The notes below the pieces were generated by a model. It had not been told where the DNA came from. It ran no database searches and was given only the letters and a program-made list of their open reading frames with translations. From Phragmites australis (Eukaryota; Streptophyta; Magnoliopsida; Poales; Poaceae): 64,000 bases of DNA. Within the stretch, counting starts at the first letter, position 1. Every line of letters starts with the position of its first letter. Where the stretch lies: contig NC_084925.1 of the NCBI RefSeq assembly GCF_958298935.1, positions 16,365,001-16,429,000 on the forward strand. Direction: 5' to 3'. Shown here piece after piece: positions 1 through 11,734 of the stretch. Position numbers and translations under genes: made by a program.

Positions 1-1914
1 GCCGCGCCGACGGGATATAAGAAGGGGTGGGCGCCCGGAGAAGAAGAGGTGGACAGAGGCTGAAGAGGTTCTTCAGGACCAAATCTTACGAGCTAGAGAA
101 GATCGGGACAAGTTGAAGAAGCTCAACAGACACAGACAAGCTAACAAAGCTCTAGACTTAGACAAAAATCCTTGTAACACAAGAGATCCTCAGAGAGGCA
201 TTCCCAAAGCACTTATAGCATACACATAGGAGTAGGGTATTACGCTCCGTGCGGCCCGAACCTGTCTAAAATCCCCTGAGCATTTATTTCCTCTAGCATC
301 CGATCATCCATCCCGCCCGCATCTCATTTACTCTCATTTAATTCACGTACGAGGTAGATTCAGAATCATCCCCCCTGCCGAATCTCAAAGGGGGTCCCTC
401 CGGATCCCCGCTTGTGGAGTTCATCCTCTGACAGTATGAACTTGTTATTATTGTATAGTTAGTTGCATTAAGTAAGTTTGAGTTATGAAGGTTAAATGGG
501 TAGATCATATCTTGTTGCATTGCTTGCCTTATGATTGATGTTACCTTTTCCTTGTAACCCTGGGTAATGAATAGAATGAAGTCTAGTGATAGAAAAATGC
601 TTAGCTATGCTTAGCGTATCGGTAGAAGTCGAGCGGTGGATGTCGCCATCTTTCGCGAGTTGTAGGATTGTGATATAACCTCTATGATAAAACTTAAGTC
701 AATGTGGTAAGTGTGTTGGTTCATGAGACTTGAGCGGGTGGTAGGGACAAATGAGAAAGGAGTCTCGAACGTCATAGCGCCACTTGAGTTGATTAAGGAT
801 TATAGCGATGTTTGCCTATGCACAACAGTTACCGTACTTACCACGTATCCGTGTATAGAATGGATGAGTTGAATATCATATGTTGTGTGCATCGACTAGC
901 TATAGCTATGCGGTGTGTCGAGAAAAATGATGAAATAGAGAAGTTTATACCGGGATGGCGAGGACCCTAGGGATTTCCAATGGGGAAGAGCCCTGGCGGG
1001 AACTAGGTATCCTCGGCAGTGTAGGCTGGGGCTGGTCTGATGCAACACATATGAGAAATGTTTTCACGAGGGTCGAGAGGATGGACTCATGTCGTGTGGG
1101 TAAAGTTGTACCCCTACAGGGTGTAAGATCAATTTAAATTACCGCGCTATCGGTCATGTGCATGCATGGTGTCCTAGCATTTTGTTGTAGAGTCACATGA
1201 TGATTTGTGAGATAATGGTCATGCTCGTTGGGGATGAGTATGAGTTGAAAAGACTGATGTGATCTTTCGAGTTGATCGCTTGTATAAGGTTGTTCATTAA
1301 GTTATGGGTAGGATTTGGGAAAGAATAGGGTCATACTAGTTGAGTCGCCTAACTCTTCATACTTTAGGTGCGTACACATTAAGATGATTAAAATTACATT
1401 TAAGCAAATATGTCCGATTATGGTTTAGTTTCCTTGTCACCATCTAAAAGAATTATCCAAGTCGGAAGTATATATACACATATGTGTAAATCTTACGAGT
1501 ACCTTCATACTCACAGTGCTATTGTTGAGTTTTTGTTGCAGGTGAGGATGAGTTGGTATTTGGCTACTTTTATCCCACCGATAGCGGTGATGGGCAAGAG
1601 TAAAGTCAAGCAACACGATACTAACCCCGATGATGCTTTTGTTATTTTGTGTTGCATATTTTTCCACTACATAGTAGATCAACATTGTACTATAATGAAC
1701 TCGTTACAATTTTTAGCCCTCGTTTGGGTCAAGTTTGTTGATACTTGACATAATCGTTCACTCTGATTTTTTTTATCGAACCATGTTGTAATACAATTTG
1801 CACTTGTTGTGTCTTATTGTGATGGTCATGTTGTAAATGTACATGTGGGATCCTGGCAAGCATGTACCCGAAATACCAGAATTGCACTCGTTTTAATCAA
1901 ATGGTTGTGTGATA
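1..1914 (+). mobile_element. Tekay/Del-type LTR fragment (3' two thirds)
   Basis: This stretch aligns block by block with the LTRs of Tekay-1 (reverse strand) and Tekay-7. Shared landmarks are the CCCTACAGGGTG block near 1110, the CAGGTGAGGATGAG block near 1540 leading into 'TATTTGGCTACTT', and a GATCCTGGCA block near 1850 that lies close to the LTR end in the relatives. A TATAAG at 16-21 may be the LTR promoter, so the U3 part lies left of the window. The right boundary near 1914 is inferred by alignment, because no clean CA end or target duplication is visible. The 60-112 codon ORFs inside it also occur in non-coding LTRs and are not genes. Whether this is a solo LTR or the end of a larger element cannot be told here. 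Confidence 0.6.
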
Positions 1915-2440
1915 GGTGATTTAGATATGTATAAGCACATGGCACATCAGTTGTTAAGCTTGTGCTAACTTTTATCTTTATAGCCAGTTGGCACGTTTAA
2001 TTAAATCGTATGTGATTTAGACGACTCTCACATATATCTAACCAATAAACACATTATGTATATGAGTTTAATCGGAGCTCGAATTCAACGCCTTCACCAC
2101 AGTTCAATAAAAACTAAATATATTAGGTGCAGAGTCATAAGAACACTATCAGTACCACATCCTCGTAACCTGACTAGGGAGTCACTTTGTGATTAATCAT
2201 GATCTAGTACTGAATCTTGTATGTTTCTATATATAGAAGTAAACATTCCAAAAAGTCATGGTTACATGACAAGAATTTTGAATCTAAAATTCTTATGCAT
2301 CCTAGAATTTCCCACTATATTGTCTAGGCACATGTCAAGAGACTATGGGGAGTTAGAAATTGCATAGTAATAGTAGTCTATATCATTTTATCTTATAAAA
2401 AGTCAGAGAGTATATATCATTTGAAACTATTCAATAGTAG

Positions 2441-2530
2441 TCTCAGTAGTCAACTCTAAATATTTTTATTGTCCACAATATTTCATCTCAGTAGTTAACT
2501 CTAAATATTTTTATTATCGACAATATTTCG
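2441..2530. repeat. Tandem duplication, 2 x 45 bp
   Basis: Two adjacent copies (2441-2485 and 2486-2530) begin with TCTCAGTAG and share the AACTCTAAATATTTTTATT core, differing at only a few positions. This is a simple local duplication with no visible function. Confidence 0.85.
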
Positions 2531-3179
2531 GTCTAGTTGATGAATGATATAGAAGCTTTTTTGTTGTTAAATGAAAAGATGAGAAATAATGCCTAGCACT
2601 TTTGGCTAGAAACATCACTTGGCATGAGGGAACAAATAGTGACCAAAAATTGCAATCTAACTTTTAAGTACATTGTTTTGTGGACCGAAGTTCAAATTCT
2701 ATACCTAGTTCCATTGTAGTAAATAAAAAATATGTAACTAGATTAAACTATGATATAGATCTTATAGTTAGTTGCATGCCTTTTATATTCTCCAGAATTA
2801 CTAAACTAATTTAGTTGAATATGCTGAAGAGTAGCGATGGTAGAATTATTATTATATATTTTTTTTGTGAGGAATCGTCGAAGTATTTGAGTAGTTGCAA
2901 TAACGAATTACTCATTTAAGACATATACTCCGCTAAATTAGCTCAACGCTTCTCTTTGACTCCTCCCCAATGTATTTATGTGGTTGTTTGGAAAAGGATG
3001 ATTGATATTTAAATCCTTCAAATCCAAAATAAGAATATTAGAGAGAACCAAGATATTTTCATCTAGTACAAAAATTGAATCTTATATAATTAAAGGTACC
3101 CTTAAAGTTCTCATATATATGCACAATGACGATCCACACTATCCCATGTAGTATGCAATATGAATGCTAATTAAAATGT

Positions 3180-3235
3180 CCATTTAGAATAGGAGGGAGT
3201 ATAGCGATTATTCCTTCCGTCCGTCATTTCGTGAT
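3180..3235. mobile_element. Possible Stowaway-like MITE ends
   Basis: GGAGGGAGTA near 3192-3201 has the form of the right end of a grass Stowaway MITE. A second motif, CCTTCCGTCCGTC, near 3212-3224 looks like a left end. I could not pair either with a convincing partner, so no complete element is claimed. Confidence 0.25.
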
Positions 3236-3743
3236 AGTTGTGAGGTTACAACAAAACGAGATCGAACCGCAGAAAATCCCTAGAGGCAACCCACACGTCA
3301 CCGAATTTGCCGTATTTGAGTCGAACAATTTGGGTCCGTTGACATTGCTTGCCTTGTCGTCTGGATCAAAGTGCTAACCATTATCTTATAGCCGATATTT
3401 TAAGTGCTAACTCGACAATTAAGTGATGAACTGATAGGTTACCTTCGGAGGAGCCCAAATACTCAATGATTCAGTGACAACGACGTCAAGTTTTTAGCAC
3501 TTGAAACCTTCAGTTTAGCTCGTAATTGACACAATTTCCCTGCTTTCGTGCGAAAACTCACTAGTGAGAAAGACGCTGTCCCTCGTATTCATTTCTCAGG
3601 TTTGGCAATACTGGTACTATCTGTACTGCAGTTATGTGTTTTGGAATTTTTTAAATAATATTATTTTATTGAAAATTTGCAAAAAATATTAGTCAAAATA
3701 AAAAAATTACAGAAATAGGTACTTATAGACAAACGAAATACCA

Positions 3744-3858
3744 ACTAGAGACCTATCGGCTCGTACCGACAGATGACATGTTTTGATGTGGCAGTAGGGT
3801 CTGGGGCTTGTCGGCACACAAGGCCTACCGGCACACCGTGTCCCGACAGGTCTCTAGT
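3744..3858. repeat. Imperfect inverted repeat with CACTA-like subterminal motifs
   Basis: ACTAGAGACCTATCGG at 3744-3759 is nearly complementary to CCGACAGGTCTCTAGT at 3843-3858 (one mismatch). The enclosed ~80 bp carries several TCGGCACAC / TACCGGCACAC / CCGACAG motifs. Clusters of such short GC motifs in both orientations are typical of subterminal regions of grass CACTA transposons. No CACTA terminus or transposase is seen, so this may be a solo fragment. Confidence 0.35.
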
Positions 3859-3921
3859 ACCTGTAAACATGTATGTCGGCAGCATTGTTCTATCCGATAG
3901 GCCTATTGGCACTCTGATTAC

Positions 3922-5663
3922 TGACATATATTGTAAGACTAAGCTTCCGAGATCTCCTATGCCTCATGTATTAGTCATTAGATCAAGTAGCTGATACACA
4001 TAGTATAACAGTTATAACATCAAAGTCAAACTTCACATATAAATATTAAGGTTACAAAGTATAGAAAGGTCTACAACCTGTACCGTAATAATACAAACAT
4101 GGCCTAACGGCCATCAAAACACAGCGAAAAGTAATTACCCAAAGCTACAAGCAGCTAGGGCGCGGACATGACTTCTAAATCTACTCTTCATCCATGCATT
4201 CGCCTCTTGCGAAGTCGACATCAGCAAGTCCTATACTACATCAAGGTATTGATAGATGCATAGGGGATAAATTAATAACAAGGTTTTATAGTTTAGTTGT
4301 AAGCGTAAAGTGGTTTTATGCATATATTGAATTGTATTATCTACTATTAACCTTTAAAATAGTTTGAATAATAAAACCAAATATCAAAGTATATTTAGGA
4401 TTTTTCGTCCCAGAAGGGGCTACAGCTCACTTTATAGTTCCTATCATTATATCTGGTGTACCTCTAGTATAACACAGCTTCTGATGGATTGAGCCAGTAA
4501 CCTCATAACATGGACATCTAGTACACATAGTCACTCATCAAGACACATATACCCTGAGTTAATCAAGTGTGACCATACTTTTGCATGTCCATGATCGCAG
4601 ACATGACTATTCGAATAGATTTACATTCTGGAGAGGTTGTATACTGTATCCATACAATATGCTCAGCCTTACACTGTAGCCAGTGGAGGAGCGATTCATA
4701 CCGAGACACTTTAATTACCTTTCCTGCCGGGTTTTTCTACGTGATCCAGCAAGTGCTCTAAGTCTGTGAAGAGATGTTAGGGTACCACGGGTCTGGTTCA
4801 ATAACACCCTTGTAAGGCCGTAAGGGTACCAATTGGCAGACGCTTGGCTCACCGTTGGTCTCAGCCTCCTAGTATGATGCCTAGCTCGATCGGGAGAAAG
4901 AAAAGTCAAGTGATGCCCATACAAGATGTATGGTTGCACTGGATGGCTAAGTACGACGGCACAAGATTCGGTACTTACACGGCAGGGGCAGGTATCTTCA
5001 ACGTTAGCAATGAGTATCACCTTAAGCCCCCAAGTGCATCTTTCGTACAGGATTACCCGTATGAGATAGCCTCCGACTTTCAGAGGACTATCTCGCTTGC
5101 CCCCACCAAAACAGTTTCACCTATTTTACACATCTCCCACCACACCCCACTTGATATCAAGGATTTCTCAACCATTAAGGATTCATGGTATATGAGTTAA
5201 CATTGATAATAGTAACTCGTTTTCTTTGAAGAGATGTATTTTAAATGCGACGTCTCTGAGAAGATGTATTAAATCCTAAGCATTCTAGATATTAAGGCGT
5301 CATTCGTTGTTAATATAGATAACAACAGGTAAATCCTAGGGCGATATGTATTCTGGATGATGACATTTAAGGCATGATAAGTGTTGATAGGATTAACTAC
5401 TACAAACAATTTGTAAAAATGCATTACATAGCACATGCAATAATAAGTCCAATTTTAATTAATCATGCAAATTATTCTAAAACATATGTTCAATATGATC
5501 AAGGAGATAGGAGTTGCCTTCTCCGAAGTTTTCTTCTGAGCCTTGGTCAAAATCAGGATCCTCCTCATTCCTGATGCTTCCCGCATAGCACTCGCAAAAC
5601 TCAACAAGTTCTGCAAACACGATTACGATCAATAAATGAACTATACTAGAGAAGAATCAAATA
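3922..5663 (-). mobile_element. Tekay-type LTR fragment, interrupted by Tekay-1
   Basis: Read on the minus strand, this resembles the R/U5 and distal part of the Tekay LTRs elsewhere in the window. It has a block reading 'TGTCTGCGATCATGGACATG' (opposite ~4590) that corresponds to the 'CCGTGCTCACGGTCATGAG' block of the Tekay-7 LTR near 60223, and a CAAGGCTCAGAAG block opposite 5540. The left limit is tentative: TGACATATATTG at 3922 could be the LTR terminus. Tekay-1 inserted at AAATA (5659-5663); the same LTR resumes at 14801 and is cut at 14848 by CRM-1. The ORFs at 4715-5200 are fortuitous. Confidence 0.55.
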
Positions 5664-7655
5664 TGTAGGGGGACCGTCCAAATAATATTCTATTTAATCA
5701 CCAGGATGATCATTATTCATAATCACAACCTCAATGATTAACCAGAATATCATCCTGATAGTCCTGATACGTGTTTTGTACCCAAGATCCGAACACATGC
5801 CTTTACAACATATAGCATCACAATACACCTTAAGAAAGAGTAAGTAATTAACATTATATTATAAGTTCTTAAGCACTATCAAGTTTTTACAATTTACAGC
5901 AAAAAAGAGCTAGGAGGAGACTAAAACCTGCTCAACTCCTAACCAACAAAAGAAACTACACAGCGGAAGCTAAAGCTATAAACGACAAATAGGAGGATGG
6001 AGCCATATGCCCTTAGTCTCCATCACAAAAGCATGCCAACTGAGTAAGATGCACTACTCATGCCCGTCACGACCCTCGGCAGTCGCGAAGTAGCCAAATA
6101 CTGCTTCCTCCTCACCTGCAAAACATGTAGAGTAGCTGAGTACAAAGGTACTTGCAAGACTTAATCCATACAGAGTACATATAAATAGCTCGGCTCTAAG
6201 GATTATGATTAAGCTGTTAGCAAGAAAAAGACATCAAGGTTAAGCACATTAATATGCTTAAGCAACCTAGACATATGTGTGAGCACCTAAACTTAACTAA
6301 CAATAATACCATTATACTCTACAAGACCAACTGCACATAAATATAACTGGAACCATCATGAACATGTATGTACACAAACCATCTTTCCCACGACCAACAT
6401 ATCCAACCATGAACCACAACTCGTGACTCTACAATGGTGCGCATGGACAGAAGATATGCTTATGATCGAGAGCACGGTAGTTCGAACTATTTTTGCACCC
6501 TGTAGGGGGATACTCCTTTATCCACACGACAAGAAGACCATTCAGCTTGTATGACCACACAGGTCCATACAAGGAGGTACTCATGACAACCTTTCCCAAT
6601 AAGTCCCAACCATTTGATACATGCATCACTCGACACGAAGGTATCCATAACTACTCCCGGAGCAAACTAGATACCTCTGTAATCTTGCCCACTCACACCG
6701 TTGATGTTCAGGCCGAAATGATCACAGCTACAGAGGTATTCGACTTACCTTACCATTAGATCAACATGTGGTAAGTACGGTAAGTGCTAAAGCCAAGGGC
6801 GGCCAACGGTCTGTGCTTAATCGATGCAAGGAGGTCTAAGGTATCCGGGCTCCCTTCTCAAACTACCCCGAGAACCTCCTCTAGGGTAGATGATACCCCT
6901 AACACCTCCTACATCTCGTCTTATTCTCACATTTCAACCATCTCAACAACATAATCAATAGTGCGAAACATTAAGTAAGCCCTAAGCTCATGAACAACGA
7001 CATAACCGTCGCTCGACTTCTACCAAGGACCTATGCATTGCTAAGCATGTTGAACAACTCTAAGGCTAGACATCAATAATATTATTGAGATGATAAGGAT
7101 GAACATAATCAACAATTCTAGGTAGAGGATATGCAATATAACATAGGTTCTACCCATTTTTGCCCGACATCGACTCGCTACTCATGCAAACATACATAAG
7201 CATAATTTATCAAATTTTGATTTCATTCAATTCAATACAAGGGTTCAATATGCTTAGATGCTTGCCATGTTGCTCTGCCGGATGCCTGATGCTACCAGCA
7301 CAAAATTCATAGAAGTGGGGTGCCTCGGTGTCACCCTCGCTCACCCGAACTATTGGATCGATGCTCTCTAAAAGAAACATGGGTGCAATGCATAAATAAA
7401 TAAACAATGCAAAAAGAATACATAAAATGCATGCTCAAGTAATAGTGGAGCGCCGAGACTCGAAAACATTTGCAAAAGACCGCTAAGGGACTAGGACTTC
7501 AAAGCGTGAAACCCCGGATAAGCTAACTTAAAGTGCACCAAGCCTTCAGTGGCTGGCGGTCAGACTGGCCCTGAGGTGGTGGTCAGACCGACGGCCAGCA
7601 GAGAGTTTTGGGAGCTGGCGGTCAAACTTACGCTGATCCGATGGTCAGACCACCC
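5664..7655 (-). repeat. Tekay-1 3' LTR, truncated at its U3 end
   Basis: It matches 11735-~13780 of the 5' LTR throughout, starting at TGTAGGGGGACCGTCC (5664) against TGTGGGGGAACCGTCC (11735). The outermost ~1.1 kb of U3 is missing because of the deletion that fused it to integrase sequence at 7650-7660. Confidence 0.9.
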
Positions 7656-9860
7656 AATTTTCTCCCATTTCCAGGAGGGGATGGGCAAAGGCTGGAATGT
7701 ACCGGCCGGCTTGAGATGCTCGGCCTTGACTTCGGCAGATATCGCACTCAGCAACATATCAAGCGATTTCTCGCTTCATGTGAGTCCACCAAAACTGTAA
7801 CTTAAGGTCTTGATACATTTTCGTACTCCCCGGATAAATGGACAACAATGAGTCATGAGCTTCATCAAGAATCTTCTTCCTCAATGCTTCAACCTTCGGG
7901 ACCACTAGTCGGTTCCCAAACCACAAAACACCCTGTCCATCTTCAGAAAAGGATGTGGCCTTACCTTCCTTCATCTTGTCTCTAATTCGGGCCATGCCCT
8001 TATCACATTTCTAAGCTTGCTTTATTTCATCTAGAAGGGTGGACTTGGTCTCGAGGTTTGCAAGAAAACAATCCAAAACCATTTCAAGTCCAAGACGGTA
8101 GAATTTATCACAAAATGTGACATTTCTGGGCTTGACCACAAGGCAAGCATCGAGCCTTCCGGCTTAAGGCATCGGAACCACATTTGCCTTGTCGGGATGA
8201 TAATGAACTTCCAGCTTGTAGTCTTTGATCAATTCGAGCCATCTTCGCTACCTCATGTTCAGATCCGCTTGAGTAAAGATATACTTGAGGTTTTTGTGAT
8301 TCGTATAGATACGACATAGATTCCCCAGTAGATAATGATGTCAAATCTTCAGAGCATGCACAACCGTCGCAAACACTAAGTCATGAGTTGGATAGTTCTC
8401 TTCATGGTGCTTCAATTGTCGTGAGGCATAAGAAACATGCCCTCCTGCATGAGGACACATCCAAGGCCTATGTGGGAAGCATCGCAATAGACGTCGAAAC
8501 CTTTGCCCACATCAGGCTAAGCGAGAATAGGAGCGGTTATGAGCAGTGTCTTCAAGGTTTGGAAAGCTGACTCACATTCACTTGACCACTCGAATACACT
8601 TCCCTGCTTCAACAACTCAATCATGGGCTTAGCAATCGTAGACAAGTTTTCGATAAACCGGCGGTAATAACCTGCAAGTCCGAGAAAACTCCGGATGTCG
8701 GTGACATTCTTGGGCTGAACCCAATTTAGCACATCCTACACCTTGCTTGGGTCAATGGTGACACCATTTTTAGACAATACATGTCCCAAAAAAGTGACCT
8801 CCTTAAACCAGAACTCACACTTGCTGAACTTGGCATATAGTTAGTTATCTCGAAGGTAGCCAAGAACAACACGGAGATGATCTGCATGCTCTTCCTCAGT
8901 ATTGGAGTATATAAGAATGTCATCGATGAAAAGCACGACAAACTTGTCAAGTTCCTCCATGAATATAGTGTTCATCAAGTACATGAAGAATGCTGGGGTA
9001 TTCGTCAAGCCAAAGGACATGACGGTAAACTCATAAAGACCATAATGATTCGGAATATTCTCCAGTCGGACCTTGATTGATGATAGCCCAGTCTCAAGTC
9101 AATCTTCGAGAAAACCCAGGCGCCAGTCAACTGATTGAACAAAATATTAATCCTGAGAAGCAGATACTTATTCTTGACAGTAACCTCATTCAGCAGGCGG
9201 TAATCAACACACATCCGAAGGGTACTATCCTTCTTCTTCACAAAGAGTACCGAGCATCCCCAAGGTGAGGAGCTCAGACGAATAAACCCCTTCTTTAGAA
9301 ACTCCTTCAACTGCTTCTTCAGTTCCACCAATTCATTTGGCGGCATCTTGTAAGACCTTTTCAAAATCGGGGCCATTCCAAGCAAAAGATCAATCGAGAA
9401 TTCCACCGCTCGGTCGGGTGGCATCCCAGGCAACTCATTTGGAAAGACGTCAGGAAATTCACACACCACTGGGATATTCATGAGATCCATGGTGGTGACG
9501 ACCTTCACGGTATAAAGACAAGGATCGATGTCTTCAAGCTTCAAATGAGCTCGGGTGCCGGATAAACCATTAAGTGTGATAGTTCGCTGAGCACAATCCA
9601 TGACTACCTTGTTCTTGGTGACCCAATTTATTCCCAATATGATGTCTATCCCTTCGGAGTCCATCACTAACAAATTTGCACCAAAGAATGTGTCATTAAT
9701 AACAACTGATGCTCTGGGCACGCACTGATTAATAAAAATCTTAGCTTCAGGTGCGTTTATGAGATAAGATGTAGGGGTGGCGCTAAATTTCAGCATGTGC
9801 CACCGTATATAACTCGTTGCTATGAAATAGTGAGAAGCCCCAGAGTCAAAAAGAACAACT
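7656..9860 (-). pseudogene. Tekay-1 pol remnant (protease, RT, RNase H, partial integrase)
   Basis: The protease active site DSGAS is encoded at 9833-9847 and followed by a long readable stretch (9796-9005) into reverse transcriptase, including the [13 protein letters not shown] block near 9200. The RT active-site box FIDD is encoded near 8918-8930 in a shifted frame. The RT-RNase H connection ([13 protein letters not shown]) is read at 8732-8517 and a decayed RNase H follows. The integrase zinc-binding region is read at 7995-7759, ending in a stop in place of the residue after REIA; after a frameshift the integrase linker (VKAEH...PLPIP) continues to about 7656, where LTR sequence begins. 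Expected full-length integrase and chromodomain are absent. It is non-functional. Confidence 0.88.
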
Positions 9861-9950
9861 ACAAGAGTGATGACAAAATTAACTCATACTCAACATACCC
9901 ATCAGTATGTTGTCACCCTCATGAACTCCTTCAGCGATGGTGTGGTGCGC

Positions 9951-11123
9951 TTAGCCACGCTTGGGGACGTGTATAGCCTGGGAGGCTTGAGGAGTGGATT
10001 GAGCGGGTGGTGGCCTTGGAGCGGTCACTGCGGCTCCCAGCTTCGGGTACGAGCAATCACATGCATAGTGGCTGACACGACCACAGTTATAGCATAGGCC
10101 GCTGGGGCCATCGGTCACACTCCCCTGCGAAACTGTTGGTCTTGTAGGCTGTCCTTGAGGTGCGGAGAAGGATGGATGCTGCACCATCCACATCAGCCAT
10201 GGAGCAGTCGAGGCTGACATGTGAGATGGTGGAGGTGTGTGGGCGCGTTGAGAGCTCCCGTCCATGGAAGGCGATGAAACCCTCTCGCGCTTCTTCTCTT
10301 CTTGGTGGTTCTTTAACTTGAACTCCATTGCGAACAAGGTGCTCACAAGTTTGTTGAAATTGGTGAACTCGTGCGCCGATAGCCGGTTTTGCATCTTAAA
10401 GTTGAGGCTGTTCACAAAGCGGTATTACTTCCGCTCATCAGTGTTGACCTCATCTTGAGCATACTGTGCAAGGTGGTTGAACACCTGCACATACTCCATC
10501 ACCATTCTACCCCCTTGCTCAAGGTCCATAAACTCCCACCTTTTTATCTCCATGAGGCCCTTTGGGATGTGGAAATCGTGGAATACTTGGCGGAACTCCA
10601 CCTAAGACACTCAATGATTTGCGAGGTGCATGGCCAAGAAGTTGGACTACCACACGCCTGCCGCACCCTGAAGCTGATGGGCGGTGAAGAGAGCCTTTTC
10701 GTGATCCTCGCATCAAAGCAAAGTGAGCTTCTATTTGATATTCTGGAGCCAGTGGTCAGCACCCAGAGGATCCTCAGCCTATGTGAAGGTGGGCGGCTGA
10801 GTCCTAAGGAAGTCCGTGAAGTCATATCGGTGTCCAGCTCCACCTCCTCCATGAGGGGTCGTGTTGCACACGAGAGCCTCGAGAAGAGCCATCTGCACTT
10901 GATGGTTTTGCTCTATCTGCATGAGTACATCCGCCATACTCGGTGGTGGAAACGACAGAGGGTTGTTCTCATTCGAACCCTCGGGAAGGTCTCGGTGGGT
11001 TCTCATCCTGTTGTACCGATAAGACAAAGAGGGAGATGTCAAATTCTGACATAGCCTAAAAGCTCGCTGGCTAACATTTGCTTGTACCTGCAATGCCACA
11101 TATATGGAAGGGTGCATGCACAT
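9951..11123 (-). pseudogene. Tekay-1 gag remnant with CCHC zinc knuckle
   Basis: One reading frame carries the whole capsid-nucleocapsid sequence from 11123 to 9951, interrupted by several nonsense codons but not by frameshifts. The zinc knuckle (pattern C-x2-C-x4-H-x4-C, starting CYNCG) is intact at 10053-10094. The N-terminal part carries a short proline-rich and glutamine-rich stretch before the conserved capsid sequence. Gag would form the virus-like particle and bind the element RNA. Plus-strand ORFs of up to 221 codons over this interval are shadows. Confidence 0.85.
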
Positions 11124-11718
11124 GAGTAATGAGGAAAAATGAATGCAAGCTCGATTCCTATTTACCGTTTTTTTTCTCTAGCGTGTCTCTCCGCAACAAA
11201 CATCAAGATCACAGGCATTTGCATATAAGAAGCATGAAGGGTGCTTATGCATCATGCCGCTCAAGCGACAACCCATACGTTGTTGCCAACATATTCACTT
11301 CCCGTACCATTGCCGTATGGAACACCTCATGTAAATATCACATGAGTAGACGACCATATCTACCATCGTATGGTGGATGTTCATACGTTATTGCTAACGT
11401 ATTCACTTTTCGTACCATCACCGTACAGAACACACCGGCCCCCTACCTCGCACCGGTTGAGCCCCAGATATTCATCGCTATTGGGAGGTGTTCCTTACCT
11501 TCGATGCTGATGCAATACAATCATAATTACAACATAATGCGGAAATAATAACTCGAGTGCCGCTCATAACAACGCTTTACACTTAGGGGTATAAACATAG
11601 TAGGTTCATACATATTAACATGAAGAGGCACAAAAGAAACTTTAGTGGGTTGCTTAGTGAAGTTGACACACTTTACTAAACACTCTTAGGACGTTGTTTA
11701 GGTTACTTAATTAAACCA

Positions 11719-11731
11719 GGCTATGATACCA
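11719..11731 (-). promoter_or_regulatory. Tekay-1 primer binding site (tRNA-Met initiator type)
   Basis: The minus strand reads TGGTATCATAGCC, four bases inside the 5' LTR. This is one mismatch from the TGGTATCAGAGC site used with initiator methionine tRNA by many plant gypsy and copia elements. It fixes the element's orientation. Confidence 0.85.
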
Positions 11732-11734
11732 CGC

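Larger units (their letters stand above)
1915..3921. other. AT-rich intergenic stretch without recognisable gene
   Basis: No ORF of credible length, RNA gene or LTR similarity is seen. The stretch is AT-rich and diverged. It contains a small tandem duplication (2441-2530), a possible MITE end near 3190-3201 and a hairpin with CACTA-like subterminal character (3744-3858). It may be old insertions too decayed to name. Confidence 0.5.

Noticed and set aside
1410..1748. 112-codon ORF that could be a small gene
   Set aside because: The sequence aligns with non-coding parts of Tekay LTRs (the CAGGTGAGG and GGCTACTT blocks).
10389..11054. 221-codon plus-strand ORF
   Set aside because: It is antisense to the Tekay-1 gag frame, which has the zinc knuckle and capsid sequence; this is a shadow.
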